Shown: positions 44,511-54,202, counted from the stretch's first letter. The stretch: DNA of 64,000 nucleotides from Lacrimispora algidixylanolytica (GCF_003609635.1 NZ_MCIA01000034.1:62001-126000), one strand, 5' to 3'. A program made the numbers and translations. Notes: generated from the letters alone by a model not told the origin.

Positions 44511-45257
44511 ATGAGCAAACCATTGCTTGAAATAGTAGATTTATGTGTATCTGTTGAAGATAAAGTAATTTTAGATGGAGTAAACTTAAAAGTTAATCCG
44601 GGAGAGCTTCATGTCCTCATGGGCCCTAACGGAACCGGAAAGTCCACCCTTGTTTCCACTGTTATGGGAGATCCAAGGTTTACCATAAGACGGGGTAGTA
44701 TTTTATTCGAGGGCAAAGATATTACAGAAGAGAAAGTAGATGCCAGGGCAAGAGCTGGACTCTTTTTATCCTTCCAGGTTCCCGAAGAGATTCCTGGTAT
44801 TACACTGGAAAACTTTCTCCGCACTGCTAGAGGGGCAGTTGACGGCCGCCAGCCTAAGATCCTTTCTTTTCGTAAGGAGCTGATGGAGCAAATGGAGGCA
44901 CTGGATATGAATCCGTCTTACTCTGAGCGTTATTTAAACGTAGGATTTTCCGGAGGCGAGAAGAAAAAAGCGGAAATTTTACAAATGCTTATGCTTCATC
45001 CCAAGCTAGCATTATTAGATGAAACCGATTCTGGCCTAGACGTGGATGCGGTACGAACAGTGACCAAAGGCATCCGCACTTTCTCAAACAAGAAAAACGG
45101 CTTATTTATCATTACCCACAACGCTAAAATCCTAGAAGGTCTTGACGTAGATGTGGTTCATATTCTGGAGGGCGGGCGCATTGTCCGAACTGGCGGAAAG
45201 GAACTAATCTCCATGATTACTAACGATGGATTCGGCGCACTGGAGAAGGAGGGATGA
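44511..45257 (+). CDS. sufC: Fe-S cluster assembly ATPase SufC
   Basis: A 248-residue ABC-type ATPase that drives the SufBC2D scaffold. Walker A is at 38-46 (GPNGTGKST), the signature FSGGEKKKAEI and Walker B LALLDETDSGLDVD follow. AAAGGAGG precedes the ATG. First gene of sufCBDSU. Confidence 0.96.
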   Translation: MSKPLLEIVDLCVSVEDKVILDGVNLKVNPGELHVLMGPNGTGKSTLVSTVMGDPRFTIRRGSILFEGKDITEEKVDARARAGLFLSFQVPEEIPGITLENFLRTARGAVDGRQPKILSFRKELMEQMEALDMNPSYSERYLNVGFSGGEKKKAEILQMLMLHPKLALLDETDSGLDVDAVRTVTKGIRTFSNKKNGLFIITHNAKILEGLDVDVVHILEGGRIVRTGGKELISMITNDGFGALEKEG

Positions 45258-45261
45258 GGCC

Positions 45262-46680
45262 ATGAAAGACTTTAATCACGAAAAAACTCATGTAAGCGAA
45301 GTTGACCGAAGCATTTATGATATAAAGGACAAAGTAGACTCTTCTTTTGAAGTGAACTCAGGCCTGACTTCCGACATCGTTTCAAGGATATCTCAGGAAA
45401 AAAATGACCCAGAATGGATGCGACTCTTCCGCCTTAAGGCTTTAGAAACCTATCATAAGACTCCACTGCCAATATGGGGACCTTCCCTTGATGGACTTAA
45501 CATAGAAGACATCGTTACTTATGTCCGTCCAAAGACCGATATGCGTACCAACTGGTCTGACGTACCGGACTATATTAAGAACACCTTTGAGCGACTGGGC
45601 ATTCCAGATGCAGAGAGAAAATCTCTAGCAGGCGTTGGTGCACAGTATGACTCAGAAGTGGTTTATCATAGTATAAGGGAAGAAGTAGCTGCTCAGGGTG
45701 TTGTTTATACAGACATGGAAAGTGCTTTAACTGGACCTTATGCCGAAATGGTACGTAAGCACTTTATGAAACTGGTCCCTCCCTCAGACCACAAATTCGC
45801 CGCACTTCACGGTGCCGTTTGGTCCGGAGGCTCCTTTGTTTACGTTCCCCCAGGTGCTTCGGTGGAGATTCCTCTCCAGTCTTACTTTAGACTGAATGCG
45901 CCAGGTGCCGGACAGTTTGAACACACCCTTATCATTGTAGATGAAGGAGCCTATCTTCATTTCATTGAAGGATGCTCTGCTCCAAAGTACAATGTAGCGA
46001 ACCTTCATGCAGGATGCGTCGAACTTTATGTAGGAAAAAATGCCAGACTCCGCTATTCCACCATCGAAAACTGGTCTAAAAATATGTTTAACTTAAACAC
46101 CAAGCGTGCAGTGGTAGAAGAAGGCGGAACCATTGAATGGGTCTCTGGATCCTTTGGATCTCATATCTCCTACTTATACCCCATGAGCATTTTGAAAGGG
46201 AAAAATTCCCGTATGGAATTTACCGGAATTACCTTTGCCGGTGAAGGACAAAATCTGGATACAGGAGCCAAGGTGCTTCATTCCGCACCCAATACCACTT
46301 CACATATCACCACCAAATCCATCTCAAGAGATGGTGGAGTATCCACTTTTCGAAGCGCGATTACTGTTACCCCGCAGGCGTCAGGCAGTAAATCATCCGT
46401 ATCCTGTGAATCCCTGATGCTTGACAGCATCTCCAGGTCAGATACCATTCCTGTCATGGATATTCAATGTGATGAAGTGGATATCGGACACGAAGCTAAA
46501 ATCGGTCGCATCAGCGAGTCAGCCATCTTCTATCTTATGAGCCGGGGACTTTCTGAAGAAAATGCAAGAGCGATGATTGTAGGTGGCTTTGCAGAACCCA
46601 TCGCAAAAGAACTACCGTTAGAATATGCCGTTGAGATGAATAACTTAATTCATCTTGAAATGGTAGGAAGTATTGGTTGA
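45262..46680 (+). CDS. sufB: Fe-S cluster scaffold protein SufB
   Basis: A 472-residue scaffold subunit on which clusters are built. It has the N-terminal segment DPEWMRLFRLKALE, the beta-helix core, and the C-terminal DEVDIGHEAKIGRISESAIFYLMSRG motif. The frame opens at 45226 inside sufC, but the ATG at 45262 follows AAGGAGG and fits the family. It starts 4 bases after sufC. Confidence 0.95.
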   Translation: MKDFNHEKTHVSEVDRSIYDIKDKVDSSFEVNSGLTSDIVSRISQEKNDPEWMRLFRLKALETYHKTPLPIWGPSLDGLNIEDIVTYVRPKTDMRTNWSDVPDYIKNTFERLGIPDAERKSLAGVGAQYDSEVVYHSIREEVAAQGVVYTDMESALTGPYAEMVRKHFMKLVPPSDHKFAALHGAVWSGGSFVYVPPGASVEIPLQSYFRLNAPGAGQFEHTLIIVDEGAYLHFIEGCSAPKYNVANLHAGCVELYVGKNARLRYSTIENWSKNMFNLNTKRAVVEEGGTIEWVSGSFGSHISYLYPMSILKGKNSRMEFTGITFAGEGQNLDTGAKVLHSAPNTTSHITTKSISRDGGVSTFRSAITVTPQASGSKSSVSCESLMLDSISRSDTIPVMDIQCDEVDIGHEAKIGRISESAIFYLMSRGLSEENARAMIVGGFAEPIAKELPLEYAVEMNNLIHLEMVGSIG

Positions 46681-46696
46681 AAGGAGGAACTGGATC

Positions 46697-47785
46697 ATGA
46701 ACGAAAAAATAAACATACTGCCGGTTCCCACCTGGAACCGTATGGGCGTCAATTGGGCAGAGACAAGAGCCGAACTGCCTAAAAAATCCTTACCAAAAGG
46801 GAAAAAAACACCTTATGCTAATTTCATTCCCCAAGGCATACAAAGGATAGAGGAGCTTCCCTCTGAGGTAGCAAAGATCTCCACCGGAATGGGCTCCAAT
46901 TACGATGACTATATCCTGGATAATGCCGATAAAACCTGTTTTATCCATGTAAATACCGATGTAAAAGAACCACTTGTTATAATAGAGCAAATAGATCCCT
47001 CCTCTCCTGCCAGCCGGACTCACTTTGGTATTGTTGCAGAGAGAGACAGTCACCTTACCATCGTACAGATACTAAAAGGGGATGCTATCGATGGCGCTGC
47101 CATGAGTTTAACTCAGATTCTCGCCAAACCAGGCTCTTTTGTCCGTCTGATTCAAATCCAACTTTTAGGCGCTCAGAGTCGAAGCTGGGAGGCCGTAGGA
47201 GCACGAGTGGAAGGAGGAGCCAAGGTAGAAGTGGTTCGTGCCGTTCTTGGCGGCAGAGTAGCTGCCTGCGGATCCCTGATAGAGCTGGTAGGACCAAAGA
47301 GTGAATACACCTTAAGCGCCGCATATTTTGGTCACGAAGCTCAGTATCTGGACTTTAATGATACTGCGGTACATTTAGGCACAGAGTCTACAAGTGATAT
47401 GTACACCTCTGGAGTACTGGCTGATAAAAGCAGTAAGATTCTTAGAGGGACTATTGATTTTCGCAGCGGTGCCGTTCGCTCGGTAGGCCATGTAAATGAA
47501 AATGTACTTTTACTAGACCCAACTGCACGCAACCGCACTGCCCCACTTATACTCTGTGGAGAAGAACAGGTCGAAGGCCAACACGCTGCCACTCTTGGCA
47601 GATTTGATGAAAAACAGCTTTACTATCTCTGTTCCAGAGGGCTTACTCCCATTCAGGCAAAGCGACTTATGATCGAGGCCCGTTTCATGCCGGTACTTGA
47701 TTTGCTTCCGGATGAAGACTTGCGCAGGGAAATTCTTGAAGACATCGAAAGGAGGCTTGACCACCATGAAAATAATCCGGGATGA
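46697..47785 (+). CDS. sufD: Fe-S cluster assembly protein SufD
   Basis: A 362-residue SufD/SufB-like subunit that pairs with SufB and SufC. The C-terminal half shares the beta-helix and the HAATLGRFDEKQLYYLCSRGLT motif, where SufB has a related sequence. The ATG at 46697 follows AAAGGAGG; the in-frame upstream ATG lies inside sufB. Its last 20 bases overlap sufS. Confidence 0.93.
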   Translation: MNEKINILPVPTWNRMGVNWAETRAELPKKSLPKGKKTPYANFIPQGIQRIEELPSEVAKISTGMGSNYDDYILDNADKTCFIHVNTDVKEPLVIIEQIDPSSPASRTHFGIVAERDSHLTIVQILKGDAIDGAAMSLTQILAKPGSFVRLIQIQLLGAQSRSWEAVGARVEGGAKVEVVRAVLGGRVAACGSLIELVGPKSEYTLSAAYFGHEAQYLDFNDTAVHLGTESTSDMYTSGVLADKSSKILRGTIDFRSGAVRSVGHVNENVLLLDPTARNRTAPLILCGEEQVEGQHAATLGRFDEKQLYYLCSRGLTPIQAKRLMIEARFMPVLDLLPDEDLRREILEDIERRLDHHENNPG

Positions 47786-48986
47786 TTTTCCTATCCTTTC
47801 TGTTTTGGAAAACGGAAAGCCCTTGATTTATCTTGATAATGCCGCCACCACATCAAAGCCTTTGGCCGTGTTAAATGCAGTGGAGACATATTATCGAATG
47901 GACAATGCCAATCCTCACAGGGGCGTCTACGAACTAGGCGCCCGTGCCACAAAAGCTCATGAGGATTCCAGAAAAATCGTTGGTGATTTTTTAAATGCTT
48001 CTTCTGATGAAATCGTTTTTACCCAGAATGCCACGGAAAGCCTGAATTTGATCGCTTATAGCTACGGGATTGAATTCTTAAAGAAAGGGGATGAAATCGT
48101 CCTCTCCGTGGCGGAGCATCACAGCAATCTGGTTCCATGGCAAAGAGTCTCTAAGATAACAGGAGCAAAACTAGTTTATCTCTATCCAGACAACATGGGA
48201 CATCTAACCGAAGAGGAACTGGATAAAAAAATCACCTCTAAGACCAGACTGATTGCGGTCGCCCAGGTATCCAATATTCTTGGCATAGAAATACCCATAG
48301 ACTCTATTGTACGACGTGCACGCAATGCAGGTGCTGTTGTGGTTTTGGACTGTGCACAGAGCATTCCTCATATGATCGTGGATGTAAAAGCTCTTGATGT
48401 GGATTTTGCCGTTTTCTCTGGTCATAAACTTTATGCTCCTATGGGAATCGGAGTGCTATATGGAAAAAAAGATCTTTTAGATAAGATGCCCCCATTTTTA
48501 ACAGGGGGCGATATGATAGGAAGTGTTCATGAACAGAGCTCCACCTACGCAGAAGTACCCCGCAGGTTTGAAGCTGGCACTAGAAACGTGGGGGGAGAGG
48601 TTGGTCTGGCTGCTGCCATAAACTACTTAAATTCACTTGGCTGGGAGAACATTAAAAATCATGAAAAAGAGCTCATGACACAAGCCCTGAAAGGATTAAC
48701 TGATATTCCCCATATAACCATATATGGAGACCCCTCTCCTGATAAACGCCATGGCGTCATTTCCTTTAATGTAGAGGAGGTCCACCCCCATGATACCGCT
48801 TCTCTTCTGGATTCAGATGGGATTACTGTCCGTGCAGGACACCACTGTGCACAGCCTCTTATGGAATATTTAAAAATTAATTCATGTGTGCGTGTCAGCT
48901 TTGGAATTTACAATACGAAAGAAGATGTTGATATCTTTATAAATAGTTTGAAAAATGTAAGGGGGTTGATGGGCTATGGATCTTAA
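47766..48986 (+). CDS. sufS: Cysteine desulfurase SufS
   Basis: A 406-residue group II PLP desulfurase that takes sulfur from cysteine. The PLP lysine is K221 (SGHKLYAP) and the persulfide-bearing C361 lies in HHCAQPLM. The start at 47766 follows AAAGGAGG inside the end of sufD. It overlaps sufU by 11 bases. Confidence 0.95.
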   Translation: MKIIRDDFPILSVLENGKPLIYLDNAATTSKPLAVLNAVETYYRMDNANPHRGVYELGARATKAHEDSRKIVGDFLNASSDEIVFTQNATESLNLIAYSYGIEFLKKGDEIVLSVAEHHSNLVPWQRVSKITGAKLVYLYPDNMGHLTEEELDKKITSKTRLIAVAQVSNILGIEIPIDSIVRRARNAGAVVVLDCAQSIPHMIVDVKALDVDFAVFSGHKLYAPMGIGVLYGKKDLLDKMPPFLTGGDMIGSVHEQSSTYAEVPRRFEAGTRNVGGEVGLAAAINYLNSLGWENIKNHEKELMTQALKGLTDIPHITIYGDPSPDKRHGVISFNVEEVHPHDTASLLDSDGITVRAGHHCAQPLMEYLKINSCVRVSFGIYNTKEDVDIFINSLKNVRGLMGYGS

Positions 48987-49437
48987 AGCTTTGTATAATC
49001 AAATTATTGTGGAGAACAGCAGAGCTGTTCACAATCGCCATAAAGTGGAGCATGCAACCGCAGTCTTAGAAGGTGTCAATCCTAGCTGCGGCGATGATAT
49101 CACCTTGGAGCTTAAAGTCTCTGACGGAATTATAAAAGACGCCGGCTTTACAGGTACCGGCTGTGCTATCTCACAGGCTTCCACATCCATGATGATCGAT
49201 TTGATTACAGGAAAGACTGTTGAGGAAGCAAAAAATTTTCTGAATCTCTTTTACGGCATGATAAAGGGCGATATTACCGATGACGACCAGTTGGAGGTCC
49301 TAGACGATATTGTTTCGTTAAAGGGAATCTCCCATATGCCAGGTAGAGTTAAATGCGCTGTGCTTGCATGGCATACTCTGGAAGAAGCCCTAGACGGAAA
49401 AACAGAATCAAAAGGCTGCTCTGACGGAGAATTATAA
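48976..49437 (+). CDS. sufU: Zinc-dependent sulfurtransferase SufU
   Basis: A 153-residue IscU-like protein that accepts sulfur from SufS in Firmicutes. The zinc ligands expected for SufU are present: C38, D40, C63 and C127. The family insertion between the second and third cysteines is also present. It closes the operon; a terminator follows after 5 bases. Confidence 0.95.
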   Translation: MDLKALYNQIIVENSRAVHNRHKVEHATAVLEGVNPSCGDDITLELKVSDGIIKDAGFTGTGCAISQASTSMMIDLITGKTVEEAKNFLNLFYGMIKGDITDDDQLEVLDDIVSLKGISHMPGRVKCAVLAWHTLEEALDGKTESKGCSDGEL

Positions 49438-49442
49438 AAGTT

Positions 49443-49479
49443 ATGCTCTGATTTGGCTCAAACGACCAGATCAGAGCAT
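49443..49479 (+). terminator. Terminator of sufCBDSU
   Basis: Perfect 10-base arms (49443-49452 and 49470-49479) followed by TTTTATTTA. It also separates the convergent oadB gene. Confidence 0.9.
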
Positions 49480-49496
49480 TTTTATTTACCCTCAGC

Positions 49497-50633
49497 CTAT
49501 CCAAATAAAGATAACAAAACACCTGCTGCCACCGCAGATCCTATAACACCAGCTACATTAGGACCAATGGCATGCATCAGCAGAAAGTTAGCTGGATTTG
49601 CCTTCTGCCCTTCTATGTGAGATACTCTCGTAGCCATAGGAACAGCGGAAACTCCAGCAGAACCTATTAAAGGATTGATCTTACCTTTCGTTGCCCAATA
49701 CATCACCTTTCCAAGCAACAATCCCCCTATCGTACTAAATATAAACGCGAACAAACCTAGACCGACAATCATAATCGTCTGAGGACGTAAAAAGGTCTCT
49801 GCATTGGCTGTGGCCCCTACCGTAACACCTAAAAAGATTGTAACAATATTAATCAGGGAATTTTGAGCTGTTTCGGATAAGCGCTCCACAACCCCAGATT
49901 CCCGAAACAGGTTCCCAAGCATGAGCATACCAATAAGAGGCGCCACCGAAGGAAGCAAAAGCACACATAAGATGGTAACAATCACCGGAAAGCATACTTT
50001 TTCAAGCTTTGAGACTGAACGAAGCTGTTCCATCCCTGTCTCCCTCTCCTTTTTCGTGGTCAAAAGCCGCATAATGGGAGGCTGGATTAAAGGAATCAGA
50101 GCCATATAGGAGTAAGCTGCTATGGCAATGGCAGGAAGTAATTCCGGGGCAAGCCTTGATGCAATGAAAATAGCAGTGGGTCCGTCAGCTCCTCCTATGA
50201 TTGCTATTGATGCTGCATCTGAAGGCTGAAAGCCCAAAGCGCTTGCAAGAACAAAAGCAACACAGATTCCGAACTGGGCACCAGCTCCTAAAAACAGGCT
50301 GCTCGGACGGGCGATTAGTGGTCCAAAGTCAGTCATAGCCCCAATTCCTAAGAAAATGAGGGAAGGATAAATCCCTAACTTCACGCCCTGATACAGATAA
50401 TAAAGAAGACCTCCTGGTCCTGTAACATAACCAGGCTCAGACATCAGGCCCGTTAGGGGCAAATTAACCAACAGCATTCCAAAGGCAATGGGCATCAGTA
50501 AAAGAGGTTCAAACTTCTTGACAATCGCAAGGTAAATCAGGAAGCAGGCCATTAGAATCATCATAACTTGCTGCCAGGTAAGCGCAGCAAATCCTGAAGA
50601 TCCCCATAATTCTCTTAACGCATTTAAAAACAT
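49497..50633 (-). CDS. oadB: Sodium-pumping decarboxylase beta subunit
   Basis: A 378-residue membrane protein of the OadB/GcdB/MmdB family, which couples biotin-dependent decarboxylation to sodium export. About nine to eleven hydrophobic helices are visible; the conserved GGADGPTAIF and GASAQFG-like (GAGAQFG) motifs of the sodium site region are present. GAGGAG precedes the ATG. It follows a small gamma-like gene. The carboxyltransferase (alpha) and biotin carrier subunits are not in this cluster, so the partner enzyme must lie elsewhere. Confidence 0.93.
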   Translation of the reverse strand: MFLNALRELWGSSGFAALTWQQVMMILMACFLIYLAIVKKFEPLLLMPIAFGMLLVNLPLTGLMSEPGYVTGPGGLLYYLYQGVKLGIYPSLIFLGIGAMTDFGPLIARPSSLFLGAGAQFGICVAFVLASALGFQPSDAASIAIIGGADGPTAIFIASRLAPELLPAIAIAAYSYMALIPLIQPPIMRLLTTKKERETGMEQLRSVSKLEKVCFPVIVTILCVLLLPSVAPLIGMLMLGNLFRESGVVERLSETAQNSLINIVTIFLGVTVGATANAETFLRPQTIMIVGLGLFAFIFSTIGGLLLGKVMYWATKGKINPLIGSAGVSAVPMATRVSHIEGQKANPANFLLMHAIGPNVAGVIGSAVAAGVLLSLFG

Positions 50634-50656
50634 AATTATTCTCCTCTTTCAATGAT

Positions 50657-50812
50657 TCAGATTTTCATATTAGCATCCGACGACAATTTCCCCTGCTGAA
50701 TCTTTTTCAGCAAAAATGAAAACAATCGGATAGACAAATACAGGCAAAGCAATACAAAAAACACTACTGCCAGTAAAAACAATGACACACTTACACTTTC
50801 TAATAAATCCAT
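50657..50812 (-). CDS. oadG: OadG-like gamma subunit of sodium-pump decarboxylase
   Basis: A 51-residue ORF upstream of oadB: a start just after GGAG, one strong membrane helix (about residues 8-32) and a basic, polar tail. This single-helix architecture fits the OadG/MmdD gamma family, which stabilises the membrane complex. Its position 23 bases before oadB supports the call. The sequence is shorter than many OadG proteins and lacks the usual Pro-rich linker. An alternative start at 50817 is not in frame with a long product. Confidence 0.75.
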   Translation of the reverse strand: MDLLESVSVSLFLLAVVFFVLLCLYLSIRLFSFLLKKIQQGKLSSDANMKI

Positions 50813-50852
50813 ACATTTAATCTCCTTTTTATGCAGATTTTAGTTTCGGACA

Positions 50853-50893
50853 CAAAAAAAGGGCAGGAACTTCCAACGAAGCCTCCACCCTAA
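50853..50893 (-). terminator. Terminator/attenuator in the oadG leader
   Basis: On the minus strand an AGGG-TGG-AGG arm pairs with CCT-G-CCCT around a CTTC-GTTG-GAAG inner stem, followed by seven T. It lies between the promoter and the oadG start, so it would end transcription early unless prevented. Confidence 0.75.
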
Positions 50894-50954
50894 AAGCAAC
50901 AATTCTTGAAAACAGACATCAAATACATAAACATCTGTCCAACCGGATCAGTCA
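50889..50954 (-). CDS. Possible 21-residue leader peptide before the oadG attenuator
   Basis: A minus-strand ATG shortly after the predicted transcription start opens a 21-codon ORF (MTDPVGQMFM, ending in Cys-Cys-Phe) whose stop abuts the attenuator hairpin. AGGA lies 11 bases upstream. Translation could influence hairpin folding. Chance occurrence is quite possible. Confidence 0.3.
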
Positions 50955-50969
50955 TATTTAATTCATCCT

Positions 50970-50998
50970 ATCATACCGTAGGATTTTAAATTTGTCAA
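50970..50998 (-). promoter_or_regulatory. Promoter of oadG-oadB
   Basis: TTGACA (50998-50993), 17-base spacer, TATGAT (50975-50970) on the minus strand. The leader to oadG is about 150 bases. Confidence 0.85.
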
Positions 50999-51012
50999 CA
51001 TGCCAAAGCCGG

Positions 51013-51867
51013 TCAGCCCTTAACTGCACCAGTCGTAAGTCCATCAACAATCTGATTGCTGAATATACTGTATACCACAACCGTAGGAGCAATTGCTATG
51101 ATGATTGCAGCAAACATCTGAACATAGTTTGTTGCATATGGTCCTACGAAAAAGGTCAAAGTAACCGGCAATGTCTTTTTTAGATTATCTGAAATAAATA
51201 CCATTGCAAGCAACAGTTCGTTCCAGTTACCAATAAAAGTCATAAGCCCTGCAACAAACATACCAACTCTTGCCAACGGAAGACAAATTCTTATAAAACA
51301 GCCATAGATTGAGCAACCGTCAATGCATGCCGCTTCCAGCAGCTCATTTGGCATACTTTTAAAGAAGCCGACCATAAGAAATACCGTAATGGGAAGAGAA
51401 AACGTTATATATGGTATAATAAGACCGATTAATTGATTGGTCAGATTCCAACTTGAAAAACGGACAAAAAGAGGAATCAATACACAGTGAACCGGTACCA
51501 TCATACCAATCAAAAAATACTGCATAAGATAACGCATGATCTTTAATCTCATTCTTGCAATGGCAAATGCTGCCATAGAACCAATTAACAGGCTGATGAA
51601 CAATGCTGCGGTACAGACAATCATGGAATTTAAGGTCGCAAGTCCCAGCTTACCATTTACCCAAGAAAATATATAATTTCCTAATTGCAATACCTGAGGA
51701 ATGGAAAATGGATTCGTCAGTACTTCCCGGTTGGTTTTAAAGGAAACACTGAGCATCCATAGCAAGGGAAGAAGATAAATCAGTGCAAGAATGACAAGAC
51801 CTAAATATATAATAACATCAACTATGGTAATCTGTTTTTTCTTCTTTACCAATTCATTTGTTTTCAT
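51013..51867 (-). CDS. Carbohydrate ABC transporter permease, MalG type
   Basis: A 284-residue permease with six hydrophobic helices and the BPD_transp_1 EAA-like loop (ELLEAACIDGCSIYGCF). The frame extends to 51900, but the ATG at 51867 follows GGGAGGTGG and fits the family. It is the last gene of the SBP-MalF-MalG unit, sitting 13 bases after the MalF-type gene. Confidence 0.92.
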   Translation of the reverse strand: MKTNELVKKKKQITIVDVIIYLGLVILALIYLLPLLWMLSVSFKTNREVLTNPFSIPQVLQLGNYIFSWVNGKLGLATLNSMIVCTAALFISLLIGSMAAFAIARMRLKIMRYLMQYFLIGMMVPVHCVLIPLFVRFSSWNLTNQLIGLIIPYITFSLPITVFLMVGFFKSMPNELLEAACIDGCSIYGCFIRICLPLARVGMFVAGLMTFIGNWNELLLAMVFISDNLKKTLPVTLTFFVGPYATNYVQMFAAIIIAIAPTVVVYSIFSNQIVDGLTTGAVKG

Positions 51868-51880
51868 TCTGCCACCTCCC

Positions 51881-52768
51881 TTAAGCCTCATAAGTTTCAA
51901 CTTTTATGCACTTGCTGATTACAACTGTCATGACCATACATAAGATCAGTAAGACAATGGAAATCGAACTGGCATATCCGTATTTAAAAAATTTAAATCC
52001 TTGGGTATACAAATGAGATGCCAAAACCTCTGTTGTGTGGTTTGGTCCACCTTGTGTCATGTTGTAGATCAAGTCAAAAAACTTCAAGGAACCAATGCAA
52101 TTTAAAGAAAGGGTGGTAACTAGCATAGGCCGAATAAGAGGAAGCGTAATATGTATAAAAGCTCGGGATTTCGATGCTCCGTCAATATAGGAAGCTTCGT
52201 AAATATCTCTTGATATTCCACTGATCTGCGCCATATAAAGCATCATTGTCTGCCCTACATATTGCCAGAGTGCTACAAACCCAATGACCCACATAGGAAG
52301 TGGAATCAGTCCTTTGGTAGCAAAAAGCCAGTTTGGTCCCTGAACCCCAATCATACCTAAGAGTTGGTTTAATCCTATCTTAGGATTTAATAAAAACGCC
52401 CACAAGAGTCCAAGCGCTGCGGAAGACAGTACGCAAGGAAGATAATAGATATTTTTAAAAAGGTTTCTTCCCCATTTAAGATTTGTTAATATGACAGCAA
52501 GAAATAACCCTATTACCTGTTGCGTGATACCAGAAAAAACCATAAAGAATATCGAGTTTTTCAAAGCAGTTTTCATTGTTTCATCACTGGTAAACATATA
52601 TATATAATTCTTTAGTCCCACGAAATCTGGTTTCGTAAGCCCCGTATAATTACAAAAAGAATAATAGATAACCTGAATGATTGGAACAAATAAAATCAGT
52701 GTAAACAAAAGGAATGCCGGTGCAAGAAATATAACTGCTGCTTTTTTATCTTCCAATAACTTGTTCAT
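51881..52768 (-). CDS. Carbohydrate ABC transporter permease, MalF type
   Basis: A 295-residue permease with six helices and the EAA loop YEASYIDGASKSRAFIHITLP (split here; residues about 190-210). The ATG at 52768 follows AAAGG and matches the family. It pairs with the MalG-type permease; the ATPase (MsmK/UgpC type) is not in the cluster, which is usual for this family where one ATPase is shared. Confidence 0.92.
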   Translation of the reverse strand: MNKLLEDKKAAVIFLAPAFLLFTLILFVPIIQVIYYSFCNYTGLTKPDFVGLKNYIYMFTSDETMKTALKNSIFFMVFSGITQQVIGLFLAVILTNLKWGRNLFKNIYYLPCVLSSAALGLLWAFLLNPKIGLNQLLGMIGVQGPNWLFATKGLIPLPMWVIGFVALWQYVGQTMMLYMAQISGISRDIYEASYIDGASKSRAFIHITLPLIRPMLVTTLSLNCIGSLKFFDLIYNMTQGGPNHTTEVLASHLYTQGFKFFKYGYASSISIVLLILCMVMTVVISKCIKVETYEA

Positions 52769-52843
52769 GTAATATCCCTTTCCTTTCAAAGCGAAGGTAT
52801 ACGAATGTATTTCTGCACCGTATACCTTCTAATATCCTATGAT

Positions 52844-54202
52844 TTATTTCTTCCAGACATTTTTTGTATAAAAATCCTGAACCTTTTGGAATGCTTCTTC
52901 TGGAGTCGCATTACCAAGATAGATATCTACCATTGCATTATCAAAGAAATCTCCTGCTTCAACGCTAGCTAAAGATTCATTGTAAAAGCCTAAGGTTCCA
53001 GTAACAGTCTTCATCATATCACTGATATAAGCAAACTGCTTTGGTGCTTTATCAAAATCGATCTTTACAGCAGTTACAGGAATCTTACCTGCTACTTCAG
53101 CCGTGTATCTCTGTGCAGTATCATCTGTAAACATCTTCAACAAAGCAAGGGAAGCTTCCTGATGCTTTGTAGATGAACTCATAACCAGGTTATCCGTCTT
53201 AACAATCATACGGTTAGGATTTGCTCCGCCTTCAATACCTGGAAACTGGAAGATACCACATTTGCTTTCAAACTCAGGATTGTTGCCGTTGATCTGAGCA
53301 ATAGCCCAAGATCCCTGTACCAGCATTGCTGCTTCTCCATTGTAGAAGTTAGCAGTTGCCTGATCATTGGAATCTCCAGCAGCAGAGTCCTGGAAATACT
53401 GGGACAGTTCTTTTAACTTCGTTCCTGCATCAATAAAGCTTTTATTCGTCCAGTCAAGCTTACCTTCATTGACAGCAATCAGATTATCTGGACCGCCTTC
53501 TCTATCACAAAGATATCCAGCGATCATGGATAAACACCAGGAAGTACCTGCAGAACAGGAAATTGGTGTGTAGCCTGCTTCTTTAATCTTCTTACAAGCT
53601 TCGATTAAATCGTTGTAATCCTTTGGTACCTCTACTCCTGCCTTTTTAAAGATCTCTGTATTGTAAAATACACAGGCTGCGGCAAAGTTTGTAGGAACCG
53701 CCATAATTTTTCCGTCATATGTAATACGCTCAAAAATACCATCGTTAAATGTTTTATACCATTCAGATTCTTTGTTTTTCAGAATATCTGTTAAATCTGC
53801 TGCTACTCCTACATCCACATACTGGGTAAGGTTTGGTCCTGGATCACAGATAAATACATCAGGTGTATTCCCTGCTGCAACCAAAGCATTCAGCTTGGTA
53901 TAGTAATCCTCCAGATTGCTTGTAACAACATTACAGTAGTATTTCCCCTTATACTGTTCATTGAAGCGATCAATGACCTGCTTGTACCCTTTAGTAATGA
54001 GATCCTCAGTCGCATCCAGGTTGTCCCAGAACATCCATGTAATCTGCTCTTCCGTACCAGTTGCTTTTACAGTTGCAGCACTACTTTCTGTAGTACCACC
54101 TGCCCCCTGGGTAGCTCCGGTATTTGTTGAAACCCCACAACCAGAAAGTGACCCAATTACCAGTCCTGCTGCTAAGAAGCCTGAAATGAATCTTTTCATC
54201 AT
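52844..54202 (-). CDS. Carbohydrate ABC transporter substrate-binding lipoprotein
   Basis: A 452-residue family-1 extracellular solute-binding protein: Met-Met-Lys-Arg start, hydrophobic core, lipobox LSGC, a Thr/Gly/Ser-rich linker, then a maltose-binding-type fold (ITWMFWDNLDATED, PDVFICDPG, AAMLVQGSWAIAQ). GGAGG lies 8 bases before the chosen ATG. First gene of the importer operon. The neighbouring GH43 and esterase genes suggest a xylan-, arabinan- or pectin-derived oligosaccharide. Confidence 0.93.
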   Translation of the reverse strand: MMKRFISGFLAAGLVIGSLSGCGVSTNTGATQGAGGTTESSAATVKATGTEEQITWMFWDNLDATEDLITKGYKQVIDRFNEQYKGKYYCNVVTSNLEDYYTKLNALVAAGNTPDVFICDPGPNLTQYVDVGVAADLTDILKNKESEWYKTFNDGIFERITYDGKIMAVPTNFAAACVFYNTEIFKKAGVEVPKDYNDLIEACKKIKEAGYTPISCSAGTSWCLSMIAGYLCDREGGPDNLIAVNEGKLDWTNKSFIDAGTKLKELSQYFQDSAAGDSNDQATANFYNGEAAMLVQGSWAIAQINGNNPEFESKCGIFQFPGIEGGANPNRMIVKTDNLVMSSSTKHQEASLALLKMFTDDTAQRYTAEVAGKIPVTAVKIDFDKAPKQFAYISDMMKTVTGTLGFYNESLASVEAGDFFDNAMVDIYLGNATPEEAFQKVQDFYTKNVWKK

